64,000 bases of DNA. It comes from Scilla litardierei (taxonomy: Eukaryota; Streptophyta; Magnoliopsida; Asparagales; Asparagaceae). The notes under the pieces were generated by a model that had not been told where the DNA came from, ran no database searches, and worked only from the letters and a program-made list of their open reading frames with translations. Made by a program: the position numbers and the translations under genes. The stretch spans positions 34,682,418 through 34,746,417 of the forward strand of contig CM061132.1 of the NCBI GenBank assembly GCA_030789695.1. The letters are read 5' to 3'. Shown here in pieces: positions 22,342 through 33,720 of the stretch (position 1 is its first letter; the number at the start of each line of letters is the position of its first letter).

Positions 22342-23358
22342 CCATTATGTCATTATCTCAGAAGAGCTAACCCTAACCAATGGCAATTGCAGTGAGGTTG
22401 GGGTGCTTTCATTTTGGGTACTTAGAAGTTTGATTTTGAACTTAATTGCTGCAATATTTGAAGTCTGAACTTTAATATAGATGTCATATTTACACAAAAT
22501 AACAATGTTTAATGTTTAATATTTGCCTGATTACAATGATGTTAAAAACTTCAGAAACATCGTGCTAAAAGTCTAATATAGTTGAAGCTTGATAGAGTCA
22601 AATACTTACATAAATTCCTAAATAAGATTGTATAATTGAATTTAAATTTGTTTGTGAGTGAATGTGAGTGAGTGAGTGAGTGGGTGGGTGGGTGAGAGAG
22701 AGAGAGAGAGAGAGTGTGTGTGTGTGTGTGTGTGTGTGACCTCAAGGGCTCGCCTCTTGCTTCCTCTTGGTTTGGGTATTAAAGACTGTCATTTTGATGC
22801 TGATTTTTGTCTACTTAACCCCTTTGCACCAGCATACGGTGGTGATATTCACCATATCCGGGTCATGGAAAAAACATTTGCATTCCTAATGCTAATAAGA
22901 GTTTGTAACTGTCATTAACCAGAAACCTTGATTCCACTAGTCAACCGATTTAAGGATTAACAGAAAAGGTTGTACATCTTGAAGCAAATTCAAGCAAGAT
23001 TCAAAACCAAAAAGAAAAATGGTAATAGTTAAAGCTAATGAAAGGAGGAAATGTGTATGTCAGTAAAGTGTGAACAGTGTGAGAATCCGATAAGAAAGTG
23101 TCTTAATTCCGAACCCCCTCCACACACTAGCAAAGTGTCTTAATGCCAACCCCCATTCACACACTCACTCACACATGAAGTTTCTTAATGCACAATCCCC
23201 TCCACACAACCCAAACACATCACATATGTGCACGCATGCTCACACACCAAAAAAAGACAAAAAACATGATAATGAAGAAAGTACGACCCTTAGAAATGCT
23301 AGGTCCTCCAATGAAGACTCTTACTTAAGCTTAGAAGAGGTTGTGATAATACAAGCAA
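22342..23358. repeat. 1-kb direct duplication, copy A
   Basis: It matches 24559-25566 over its whole length with few substitutions and small indels; the offset is 2217 bp. It contains a GA/GT microsatellite (about 22694-22738) and a short open stretch (GLGIKDCHFDADFCLLNPF) present in both copies but without a recognisable domain. Confidence 0.9.
22694..22738. repeat. (GA)n(GT)n compound microsatellite
   Basis: A GA run changes directly to a GT run. It is preceded by GTGA/GGGT tetranucleotide repeats from about 22660. The copy in repeat B (24860-24947) has a different unit number. Confidence 0.9.
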
Positions 23359-23899
23359 GTAAAAGCCTTGTGCATACTGGAGACTTCAATTTTCGCAATG
23401 GAGGGGGAACCCATGCCATTTGCTGGTTATTTGAGGCGAAAGCCGGATGTGTGGGCTTCGTTACTGATCCCATCAATTCATGAAGTGGGCTGGATATCAG
23501 AAACCAGCCACCAATACTAGCAACCGGAATTGATGGATTATTAGCTAATCAATCAAGATATCAAATACAGACTTGGTCCAAAAATAAAAGCAAATTGGTC
23601 TTGTTTCTGACATAAATAAATGCTTGTATATTAGATTGTTGACTTGTTGGGGACCTTGTTCAACATGAGGTTGATAGTGTGGATTGTTTGGTGTGTGTGT
23701 GTGAGTGAATGGCTTTGTAGCTTTCGGTCGAATTTAAATCTTGTTTTGTGTGGTTAATTAACACTTTCTAGTTTTTACCTGTCATCATGCTTGTTGCTAT
23801 CTCATTTATATTGGCCTGTTTTGGATTCAAACTGAACTTGTGCTGGCTCATGAAAGTCTCCTATCTAGTTACATTTGGGGCATTTCGTTGCCAAACATT

Positions 23900-24460
23900 T
23901 TGGGAATTTCGTTTGTCGTTGCCATTCTTATCAATGGCAACGACACAAGTGGTTGACATAACTGGCAATGGCAACGACGTGTAGTTGGCAATGTCGTTGC
24001 CATTGCCAGCAATTGCCAACAATGGCAACCTCTTGTGTCGTTGTCATTGACAGCAATGGCAACGACACAAGTGGTTGCCATTGTCGGCAATGGAAACGAC
24101 ATTGCCAACGATAATGGCAACGACGTGTCGTTGGCAGTGTCGTTGCCATTGCCGACAATGGCAACCTCTTGTGTCGTTGTCATTGATTGCAATGGCAATG
24201 ACACAGGTCGTTGCTTATGCCTGACACACCAATGGCAACGACCCCTTATCACAAGTCCTGAAAGCCTTTTGCAATGACAAATATCGTTGCCAAAAGTCCT
24301 TATAGCAACGACCATTTTGTCGTTGCCAATATCTTTGGCAACGGGGTTATAGCAACAACATGGCAACGACATAGTGTTGTTGCCATAGGTGCCTATGGCA
24401 ACGACTTTGGACTTTTAGCAACGACTTTTGTCGTTACCAACAGTTATTTTTCTTGTAGTG
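23900..24460 (-). mobile_element. CACTA transposon terminus with subterminal repeats
   Basis: On the minus strand the sequence begins at 24460 with CACTACAAGAAAAA, the canonical CACTA-superfamily end. About 500 bp inward is dense with TGGCAACGAC / GTCGTTGCCA words in both orientations, as expected for transposase-binding subterminal repeats. The opposite end and a transposase were not found in the window, so this is one end or a deleted derivative. Frames over 23787-24513 are repeat by-products. Confidence 0.75.
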
Positions 24461-24558
24461 GTTGTAGGTTCAGTGAAATGTTGTCATTGGTCTTTTACAT
24501 ATTCTGCATGTGATAATTGCACGATGCCTCAGCCCAAACAAAAGTCTAGCCACAATAA

Positions 24559-25566
24559 CCATTATGTCATTGGCTCAGAAGAGCTAACCCTAACCAATGG
24601 CACTTGCAGTGAGGTTGGGGTGTTTTCATTTTGTGTACTAAGTTTGATTTTGAACTTGATCGTTGCAATACTTGATGTCTGAACTTCAGTATATATGTCA
24701 TATTTACACAAAATAACAATGTTTAATGTTTGCATGATTACAATGATGTTAAAAACTTTAGAAACATCGTGCTAAAAGTCTAATATAGTTGAAGCTTGAT
24801 AGCGTCAAATACTTATATAAATTCCTAAATAAGATTGTATAATTGAATTTAAATTTGTTTGTGAGTGAGTGAGTGACTGTGTGTGAGTGAGTGACTGTGT
24901 GTGAGTGAGTGAGTAAATGTGAGTGTGTGTGTGTGTGTGTGTGTGTGACCTCAAGGGCTCGCCTCTTGCTTCCTCTTGGTTTGGGTATTAAAGACTGTCA
25001 TTTTGATGCTGATTTTTGTCTACTTAACCCCTTTGCACCAGCATACGGTGGTGATATTCACCATATCCGGGTCATGGAAAAAACGTTTGCATTCCTAATG
25101 GTAATAAGAGTTTGTAAATGTCATTAACCAGAAACCTTGATTCCACTAGTCAGCCGGTTTAAGGATTAACAGAAAAGGTTGTACATCTTGAAGCAAATTC
25201 AAGCAAGATTCAAAACCCAGAAGAAAAATGGTAATAGTTAAAGCTAATGAAAGGAGGAAATGTGTATGTCAGTAAAGTGTGAACAGGGTGAGAATCCGAT
25301 AAGAAAGTGTCTTAATTCCGAACCCCCTCCACACACTCGCGAAGTGTCTTAATGCCAACCCCCATTCACACACTCACTCACACATGAAGTTTCTTAATGC
25401 ACAATCCCCTCCACACAACCCAAACACATCACATATGTGCACGCATGCTCACACACCAAAAAAAGACAAAAAGCATGATAACGAAGAAAGTACGACCCTT
25501 AGAAACGATGGGTCCTCCAATGAAGCCTCTTACTTAGCTTAGAAGAGGTTGTGATAATACAAGCAA
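24559..25566. repeat. 1-kb direct duplication, copy B
   Basis: Second copy of 22342-23358. It starts about 100 bp right of the CACTA end and finishes at ...GATAATACAAGCAA like copy A. Confidence 0.9.
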
Positions 25567-26677
25567 TTAAATATGTATTTATTGCTTACTTTATCCTCCA
25601 CAGCTCATTGAACTGTCTAACACAGTATAATGATATGTACAATGCCTTTTAATATAAAATACTAATGTCAGTAATGTTCATGATGGCTCCAAGTGCTAAA
25701 TATTTGCTAATTCAGGTTTTGTTAACAATCAACAGCTACTTTATCCTTCGTCATATCATCACCTAACTATAACAAACCACCCAAATGTCTATATCCATCT
25801 TCACTTATCTAGTTATTTTTTCATTTTTTGGTTTCTCTATGGATGTTTAAATATTGTGCGAGTGCCATGTGAAGCTTTAAAACAAATATGATTAGAAGGT
25901 ATATGTATACACAGCCAACTACCTTTCTAGTTTTCTAACTCAATAGTGATAAAATAATAGAAGCCTCCAGTTCCTTGTAAGCTTAACCAAATAGCTCTTT
26001 TGTTCCTAAATTCATTTTTTGCACAAATACAAACATTTACCATTCCAAATTCTGTTCTATATTTCCATTTTGTAACATTTCATTGTAGGATATAACAAAA
26101 AAGAATGGTCTACCGAACCTATATGGCATGGTAGAAGCTGAAAATATACTATGTACATATAATAAAACATAGTCAATCTAAAATATCACACATTTTTTCA
26201 TGAAATAGGAATACAACACAATGTCCCATCAATAATAATGCATTGCCCTCAAACTCATGCCTTTTTGAATACTAGCATCATAAGATCTATCAATGCTATA
26301 TTTGGTCTTTCATCCATTTGGCAACCTTTTTGGCTAAGCACTTTGTCCTTCAAGAGGGTTGACATCTAATGCAACCACGTCAAACCTAACATATATCTAC
26401 CCATTCATCCAATTTCATATCATAGAAACAGACTTTTATTTTCCTTAACAAACTAAATATTTGATAGGAAAACACAGCATCCAACTCGTTGCTTGAAATC
26501 CATTCTCAAATATATTAAGCTATCACTGTATTATGACTCACATTTTCCAACAGAGTGCTACTTGAAACATTCTTAAATCACTCGAGTTGTTAAAAGAAAA
26601 ATTAAAATGAAACAAATAGCAGCACTTCTTCCCGCCAATATTGAAACAGAGAGATCCCCTCAACTGGAATAAGTATA
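25567..26677. other. Intergenic AT-rich sequence
   Basis: No ORF, RNA gene or repeat structure could be supported. Confidence 0.5.
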
Positions 26678-27819
26678 TGTTAGGATTTGACTTAAAATCT
26701 AATGAGTCCTAATTGAGTTGGATTTATTTTTTATGATTTTTCTTTTTGTGTGAGTTCTATATTATTTAAAAGTTTAATTTAGGTTACAATTATAAATAAT
26801 AGCTCAATTTGATTTAGGATTATTTGATTTGGTATAAATAAAGGGTCGTATATTCAATTGAGTTAAGGGCTTTTTTACAATTTTGCAAGAGTTTTTTTGA
26901 CATGTTTGAAGTTTTTTAAGATTTATGTATTTTGATTTGGTGGATGATGAATAAAATTGGAGAAAAATTATCTTTCAATTCATATAGTCTGTTCCTTAAT
27001 TGAACTCCTTTTATCGTAACAAACTAGCATCAAAGCCGCGGTGATGGATCCAACTTCCTACTTTCATGATGAATACTAAGATCGTGTTGAATAACAATCG
27101 AGAAATATACCAATAAAAAAATAAAAAGAAAAAGAAAACTTATTGAGAAATTGGAATTACTGTGGGTTCGTGATGGTTTGATAATGTCCTTTGGTTTTTT
27201 TGACTGATACCGAGTTATTATGCACAATGGATTTGATCGAGTTGACAGATCATGAAATAAATAAGCTACCTTTTAATATGTTAATTAACCATAAAATAAG
27301 GAAAATAATGATGATACCTTCCAAGGTGTTGGTAACCAAAAAAGAAAGGTGATGTACTGGTGAAAACTCGAGTCAAATCGAATTATGAAAAAAAAGATTT
27401 AGTTTAAGGTGAAGTAGATTTCTGTTAAGATGGGTTGCCTATGATTTTTTTTAAGTTTGATACAAATAAATCAAGTTAGAGACATGGATTGCTCATGAAT
27501 ATAGATTATTGATTTTGAGTGAAGGTGAAAATTGTTAGGAGTTGACTTAAAATCTAATTAGAATTCTAATTGAATGGGTTTACTTTTTTACGCGTTTCTT
27601 TTTGTGTGAATTCTATATTATTAAGAATCTAATTTTAGCTACAATTGTGAATGGTGTTAAGGAGTTTTTGTGACTTAATAAGAGTTTGTTTGGATGTTTT
27701 GGAGTTTTTTTGTAAGAACTGTGTATTTTAATTTGATAGGTGATGAATAAAATTGGAAAAAGTTCATCTTCCAATTCTTATGTATCGTTTACTTATTTGA
27801 ATTTTCTTTTGTTGCAACA
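26678..27819 (+). mobile_element. Small LTR element (TRIM-like), non-coding
   Basis: The 5' LTR at 26678-27021 (TGTTAGGATTTGAC ... CGTAACA) is followed by AGCATCAAAGCC, a decayed form of the tRNA-Met primer site TGGTATCAGAGCC. The 3' LTR at 27533-27819 (TGTTAGGAGTTGAC ... GCAACA) is preceded by the purine-rich GAGTGAAGGTGAAAA. Internal sequence is only about 510 bp and codes for nothing. The LTRs are visibly diverged (several indels), so the insertion is old. The flanks GTATA and TTACA do not give a clean target duplication. Confidence 0.7.
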
Positions 27820-28151
27820 TTACAGACACACAGATAGAGAGAGAGAGAGTTGCACAAACAATTCCAATACCAAATTGCAAAGAAAATATTCTAAGAGCAA
27901 TCCCTATCGATCTAACCAATTAAAACACCCCATCAGCATAAATTAAGAACAAAAGTGACACGATAACATAACAAACATAACAACACAAATAGATAGCAGC
28001 ACATATCATCCCTTTTGCAATACCCAACCTTGGAATCAAGAGGATTTGCGCAATTCCAAAGCAAACAAGTTGCAATGTTTCGACATATTAGAATAATAAT
28101 AATAATAATAATATCATGATGATAGGCTATCATATAGCAGAAACCCTAACC

Positions 28152-28718
28152 CTAGTTACCAGAAATCACTTTGACGCCCTCTTCATACCCTTCCTTGGCA
28201 ACGGCAACGGCAGTCGGGATCTTCACGTATCCCATCTTCTTGGGGCTCTCGAGTTCGGAATCGGAGTAACAATCGTCGAAGGCGGAGTCGTCGTGGCCGC
28301 CGGAGACGATGGACCAGACAAGGTACATGGTGGAGGCGGTGATGGCGCCGCATCCGAGGCCAAAAAGGAGGCCAGCTACGACGATGAGTATATCCTTGGC
28401 ACGGTCCTGGATTGACGAGGGGCTGATACCGGCGGCCAGCCGGTTCGGGATCGTGTGGTTCGGCTGGGCCGGGCGGTCGAGGATAAGTTGGGATGGCCGG
28501 ACTGGGCGGCGGAGGGGGATGATGCGGTAGATGGCGAAGAAGCGGGAGGCGGTGGGGTGGTCCGATGATGATGACGTGGCGAGGTCGGAGGAGGATGTGG
28601 TGGTGGTGGTGATGGTGTAGTAGGAGATGAAGAGCGTCTTACAGGGGCGAGCGGCGGAGAGGAGAGGGAGGAGAGAGAGTACCAGGATGCAGGAGAGGAG
28701 AGAGAAAGACGATGACAT
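28152..28718 (-). CDS. Small plant membrane protein of unknown function
   Basis: Intronless, 188 aa. Residues 1-22 form a signal peptide or anchor (LLSCILVLSLLPLLSAA). Residues 23-105 are Ser/Thr- and Pro/Arg-rich. A strong transmembrane segment spans 109-138 (DILIVVAGLLFGLGCGAITA). An acidic tail with a basic-Gly motif (SPKKMGYVKIP) ends the protein. The layout suggests a lumenal or apoplastic N-terminal part and a cytosolic C-terminal tail. Plant genomes contain small families with this layout and no assigned function, as far as I recall. Codon use and GC content differ sharply from the flanks, which supports a real gene. The upstream region to about 28912 is the probable 5' UTR and promoter. 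It has no operon-like partner. Confidence 0.75.
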   Translation of the reverse strand: MSSSFSLLSCILVLSLLPLLSAARPCKTLFISYYTITTTTTSSSDLATSSSSDHPTASRFFAIYRIIPLRRPVRPSQLILDRPAQPNHTIPNRLAAGISPSSIQDRAKDILIVVAGLLFGLGCGAITASTMYLVWSIVSGGHDDSAFDDCYSDSELESPKKMGYVKIPTAVAVAKEGYEEGVKVISGN

Positions 28719-29047
28719 TTTTCTCTTTTTCCCTTGATTTTTTGAGAGAGGTAGAGATTGTGCGGCTGAAGAAATGGGGAGGAATAAAATCTATGCGTGT
28801 AGGGATTTTGACTTCGTTTGGGAAAAGGCGAGGGGTTGATGTACGCACAGACCTAATTGCTTTGCGCATATACCATATATTTACAGGTTTGCCAGGCGGA
28901 GGATATGTGTGATTTGGAGATAAGAGAGCGTGTGTAGTGTTAAAAACTGAATTTTAAATATTTTTGGATGCGCAAAGTGGTCTATGTGTAAAGCAATCAG
29001 GTATGCATTCATGAAATTTCATAAAGATGAAGGAAAGAAGACGGTTA

Positions 29048-29720
29048 GGGCCTGTTGTTTTGTAGAAAAGTATAATTGGGAAAGTTGAGAAGTTAGGAAT
29101 CTGAAGAGAGAGAAATTTGTGTGTAGTGTGTTCTTTTGTTGAAAAATGGGGCTGGATTGTGGAGTTGGAAAGTTGAAGTGGGACACACTCCGTGTAGTGT
29201 GTTCTTTTGTATGAAGAAAGTTGGATGAAAAAAGTGGTATGCGGTCTACTCATAATTAATATAACTATTTATATAATACTAATTAAAATTAAAAAATTCA
29301 AACCACCATTTTGATTCGTTGAAGTGGGGCCCGCCACCCACGCTGCGCTGCAGCAAAAGCGAAAAAAAACGTGGGCGCTGCTGCGATTGGTTAAGGGAGA
29401 GAGAGGGGCCCACCTACGCTCGGGATTCTGCTGTAATCCGCGTGTATTGCGACGAGCACGAAATCGCACCCGCGATTCCTATAGATATGTGCTATATACA
29501 CCACTATTCATAGGGGTGTATATAGGAGTTAGAGACAAATTTATCCAGAAAGAGAAAAAAACAAAAATAATTTGATAAGTACATTAATAGAATTTTCTAG
29601 TTTTAGAAATAAAAATTACATACACCCCTATGGCTAGGGGTGTATGTAGCATTACTCTTCCTATATCGAGCTCCACGTCGGACGAGATTTCACACATCTC
29701 AGAATCTCAAAAGAACACGA
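29048..29720. mobile_element. Degraded PIF/Harbinger-type MITE, interrupted
   Basis: Left end GGGCCTGTTGTTTTGTAG preceded by TTA (29045-29047). The first 80 bp match the reverse of the MITE at 6700-7194 (TATAATTGGGAAAGTTGAGAA). The right end is poorly kept (near CTCAAAAGAACACG, 29706-29719). A second MITE (29484-29657) lies inside. Confidence 0.5.
29484..29657. mobile_element. MITE with hairpin-containing termini, nested
   Basis: Left end TGCTATATACACC followed by ATAGGGGTGTATAT; the right end reverse-complements to TGCTACATACACCCCTAG followed by ATAGGGGTGTATG. The flanks TTCCTATAG and TTCCTATAT are compatible with a 9-bp duplication with one change. Same architecture as, but different sequence from, the MITEs at 2389 and 18867. 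Confidence 0.65.
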
Positions 29721-30440
29721 AATGCAATCTGAACGAGGATTCCATGGCCACGTGCATGAACAGTTAAAATGCAGGGATTCCTCTCCAAGAATCGGAGAAA
29801 AGAACGGGCACTTACTAGATTTGGTATTATACTTTTTAAGCGGTGAGTTGCTGTACACACATCCTATTTATTCCCAGGATTACCACTCAAACTTTACTAG
29901 TTTGGCATTCAAAAGTATTCCTATTTTACCCCCTCCCGGCGTCAACACCCCCTCCTCCCGTCATCACTATCACATCATTGCTTCCACATTGTCCTCTTAG
30001 GGCCCGTTTCTTTGGTTGAATGTGGGTTTTGAGAATCTTGGAGGGGTGTGGAATCTTTGGAGAGAGAAAAGAAGAGTTTTGTGTTTCTTTTGTTGGAAGT
30101 GGGTTTGGAAAGTGGGATTGGGATGTGTATGCGGGTCCCACACAAGAATCTTGTGTTTCTTTGGTTGAATGTGGGATTGGGAATGTTGGAAGAAGTTAGT
30201 TGAGATTGGGGTGAGGATAAACAAGGTGAGATTACCCCCTTGAGCCAACTGCAAGGCATATAAAGTCCAGATTCATGTGATAAACCAAGGATCCAAAGCA
30301 ATGAAGAGATAACCCAATGTCCCAGCTGCAAGGCATATAAATTCCCAGATTCATCAGATATACCATGGTGCCCAAGCTTCAACCGTAGAGAACATAGTTT
30401 GTTTTGGAACATAGTCAAAAAAGTTCAATGTATCTTCCCA

Positions 30441-30923
30441 TCAACCACTCTTGTTAAGCAACATCAATAAAATACATAACAACAACCCTAAAATTGAAAA
30501 CAAAACCCACTTAATTGTTTTGTAATCGGCTACGTTGCATTCCATCTTCAACTTGGTCCGCTCAAATCCACCCAAGAGCATTGCAAACCCCGACTCTATC
30601 TCTAACAGACGCCTTTCTGAGAATGAAGTGGAATAAGTTGCACTGGTGAGGTTTCTGTCATGCTCATCCATTAACTGCAGGATCACATATGTGGACCACT
30701 CTGGGTGTGGGGGATCCTTCCATTCGTAGTAGGTGCATTTGTGTAAACCGCGAGAGGGACAGCTCCAAAATCTCCTACCTGGATTTGTTCGGGTCCACGA
30801 AGTTTTCCTACCAACCCGAATCCCACAGTTGCAAACCCTCGTGTCAGCGGGATCTGCATCCAAATCACCCCCTGGCGCAACTCTAGTACGGGACTGAACA
30901 GAGGAGCTGGACCCGGTACTCAT
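30441..30923 (-). CDS. GRF zinc-finger protein with C-terminal membrane segment
   Basis: 160 aa, intact. A low-complexity start (1-28) is followed by a GRF-type zinc finger at about 31-70: C31, C33, C55 and C63, with TSWTRTNPGRRFWSCP and YYEWKDPP. A helical linker holds ERRLLEIESGFAMLLGGFER, and a hydrophobic tail (about 136-157, IKWVLFSILGLLLCILLMLL) suggests a tail-anchored membrane protein. The second copy at 9151-8692 is frameshifted. The retained frame in an element without transposase suggests either recent damage elsewhere or use of the protein. GRF fingers are known in nucleic-acid enzymes; a role in transposition is inference. Confidence 0.75.
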   Translation of the reverse strand: MSTGSSSSVQSRTRVAPGGDLDADPADTRVCNCGIRVGRKTSWTRTNPGRRFWSCPSRGLHKCTYYEWKDPPHPEWSTYVILQLMDEHDRNLTSATYSTSFSERRLLEIESGFAMLLGGFERTKLKMECNVADYKTIKWVLFSILGLLLCILLMLLNKSG

Positions 30924-31134
30924 GTGTACCTACCCTGAAATATACATGATAGATAGGCATGCAACATACATACAAATGATATGAAATATGGGGTTAGAAA
31001 TAACATAAGAATAATCTAGTGAAAACCAAAAAAATTGTATGAAACAACGATAAATTAAAAAAGATAAAAAATTTGGTGCCCTTAGAAATAAATTTAATCT
31101 AATCGTTTCCTTGCTGGTTTCTTATGGCATGTGG

Positions 31135-31437
31135 CTATGAGTAAGATTTGGATAGAATGAGGTTTCGCCCCACTCTTTTATAGTCACATCTCGAAATATT
31201 CCCCACGTTCTCAGCCACTTCCCAATAAGCGAACCAAAGCAAGGAAACATATTTGTCAGCTACATATGCTGCACAATTCATAGGTAACATTGCCACACAA
31301 TCCTCATTGGGCGCCTGATAAAAAAATTCATAAACAGCATCTCCAGCAAATACCACTGAAGAGATGCAAGATATCATGTGGCATGTAAATATATACAACA
31401 TGGGAAAACAGGTAGGACACAAGTGTTTCGTATGCAT
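31135..31437 (-). other. Exon-like open frame of unknown origin
   Basis: A coding-like stretch (AGDAVYEFFYQAPNEDCVAM, then NCAAYVADKYVSLLWFAYWE) lies between a plausible acceptor (CTTCAG near 31364) and a stop at 31135. No domain recognised and no partner exon found. It may be a captured gene piece or chance. Confidence 0.25.
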
Positions 31438-31601
31438 TCCCTACTTGATATATATATATGCATTGCTGTGGCACCATGGTTAATCTGATGAATCTGGAAT
31501 TTATATGCCTTGCAGTTGGTTCATTGGGTTATCTCTTCTCACCCTATTTTTTCAACTGGGTTATAGTTGAAGGAAGGCCAAAATAAAACACAGCTCATGG
31601 T

Positions 31602-32240
31602 GATGAACGAAGAAAAGTGAAAATGCGAAGCCCTCAGGTAAATTGTATTCTATCATGCTTTCATGCATATGGTTGCGTGGATGTGGAACATGCTGAACCT
31701 ACCCATAATGTCTGCTGCATTGGGGGCAGAATTAATAAACCAAGCTACGCAGCCAGGCAATCTGAATAAATGAGGGACCATATATCTTTATGCAACACAG
31801 ACAGAGTGGTGCAAGCATGTATCCACAATCCAGCCATCCTATATGCTGAGAGTGATATAAGTATCCCTTCAATAAAACTTCATATCATCATTGGGCTTCA
31901 CCATCAAAGAAATAGAGCTCATAACGATGAACGAAGAAAAGTGAAAATGCGAAGCCCTCAGGTAAATTGTATTCTATCATGCTTTCATGCATATGGTTGC
32001 GTGGATGTGGAACATGCTGAACCTACCCATAATGTCTGCTGCATTGGGGGCAGAATTAATACACCAAGCTACGCAGCCAGGCAATCCGAATAAATGAGGG
32101 ACCATATATCTTTATGCAACACAGACAGAGTGGTGCAAGCATGTATCCACAATCCAGCCATCCTATATGCTTAGAGTGATACAAGTATCCCTTCAATAAA
32201 ACTTCATATCATCATTGGGCTTCACCATCAAAGAAATAGG
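31602..32240. repeat. 324-bp tandem duplication
   Basis: GATGAACGAAGAAAAGTG begins units at 31602 and 31926. The copies are nearly identical through CACCATCAAAGAAATAG. Confidence 0.9.
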
Positions 32241-32244
32241 GAAA

Positions 32245-33720
32245 TCAAGAATGCATCTTGGTAACTCAAGAATGCATAGGAAACACTTGATAAAATAGGG
32301 TGAGAAGAGATAACCCAATGACACAACTGCAAGGCATATAAATTCCCAGATTCATCAGATATACCATGGTGCCACAGCAAGGCATACATATATAAATCAA
32401 GTAGGGAAAGCATAGGAAACACTTGATAAAAGAGGGTGAGAAGAGATAACCCAATGTCCCAGCTGCAAGACATATAAATTCCCAGATTCATCAGATATAC
32501 CATGGTGCCACAGCAATGCATCTTGGTACCTCAAGAATGCATAGGAAACACTTGGCTGCCATAGGGTGAGAAGAGATAACCCAATGACACAACTGCAAGG
32601 CATATAAATTCCCAGATTCATCAGATAAACCATGGTGCATACATAAATGCATACATATATAAAGCAAGTAGGGAATGCATAGAAACAAACTTGATTGAAT
32701 GTGGGTGAGAAGAGATAACCCAATGAGCCAACTGCATGGCATATAAATTCCCAGATTCATCAGATAAACCATGGTGCCACAGCAATGCATCTATTATACA
32801 TTTGACAGTGTATTTTGAATTCTAGGGCTGACTAGGACAAGATAAAGAGTGGCTGAGATTTGATTTTAGTAAATCAATGGTTGAGATTGTATTTTGTGAA
32901 AATTTTAGTGGGAAAAGTTAACTTTTGATAGGAAAAGTGTCTTGGGAACCAAAACTTTGAAATTAGAAATGTCTTGGGAAAGATTATGGAAACTAAATTT
33001 GTGGGAAAAAGTGCCTTGGGAACCTAAATTTTGAAATTAGAAGTGCATTGGGAAAGATTGTGGAGATTAAATTTGGGGGGAAAAGTGTCGTGGGAACCTA
33101 AACTTTGAAATTAAAAGTAACTTGGAAAAGATTTGGCATAAAACAATTTAGCAGAATAACAAATTAGCGTAAAAATACCGGAGATTTGTTGTTCCGGGCG
33201 CCGAAGGCGCCTACTAAAATTTTTTAACGCTAATTTGTTGTTCGGCGCCGAAGGCGCGGACACCAAATTTGTTGTTCCGCACCGAAGGTGCCTGCGCCGA
33301 ATTTGTTGTTACACGCCAAAGACGCACGCACCAAAGGTGCCTGTGCCACTAAATATTTTTACGCTGATTTATTATTCTATTAAATTTTGGCTGTGAAAAT
33401 AATTTTTCGGGAAACAAATATTTTGCGAGGGAAATATTAATTGAACCGTGCCCGCGGGCACGGGTTATGACTAGTACATATATAAATCAAGTAGGGAATG
33501 CATAGAAACCCAAGCTTCATAAAAGAGGGTGAGAAGAGAGAACCCAAGGAGCCAACTGCATGGCATATAAAGTCCAGTTTCATCAGATAAACCAATGACC
33601 CTGAAGCAAGGCATATATATAAATCAAGTAGGGAATGCATAGAAACCACTTGATAAAAGAGGGTGAGAAGAGATAACCCAATGAAGATACACCATGGAGC
33701 AACTGCAAGGCATATATATA
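32245..33720. repeat. ~130-bp minisatellite, split by a Helitron
   Basis: GGGTGAGAAGAGATAACCCA recurs at about 32298, 32434, 32564, 32702, 33528 and 33659, 130-138 bp apart within each block. The gap between blocks is the Helitron at 32790-33474. Long minus-strand frames here are repeat by-products. Confidence 0.85.
32790..33474 (+). mobile_element. Non-autonomous Helitron (685 bp)
   Basis: It starts TCTATTATAC right after an A and ends CTAG right before a T, the Helitron A|T target. The 3' hairpin CCGTGCCCGCGGGCACGG (33446-33463) is a perfect 18-base palindrome seven bases before CTAG. Removing the insert gives GCA|TACATATATAAATCAAG, which is exactly what neighbouring minisatellite units read, so the empty site is visible. 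The interior holds CCGAAGGCGC repeats (33185-33350) and no RepHel gene. Confidence 0.9.

Noticed and set aside
22342..25566. The 1-kb duplicates as LTRs of one element
   Set aside because: No TG/CA ends, primer site or polypurine tract at the borders, and the spacer contains an unrelated CACTA end.
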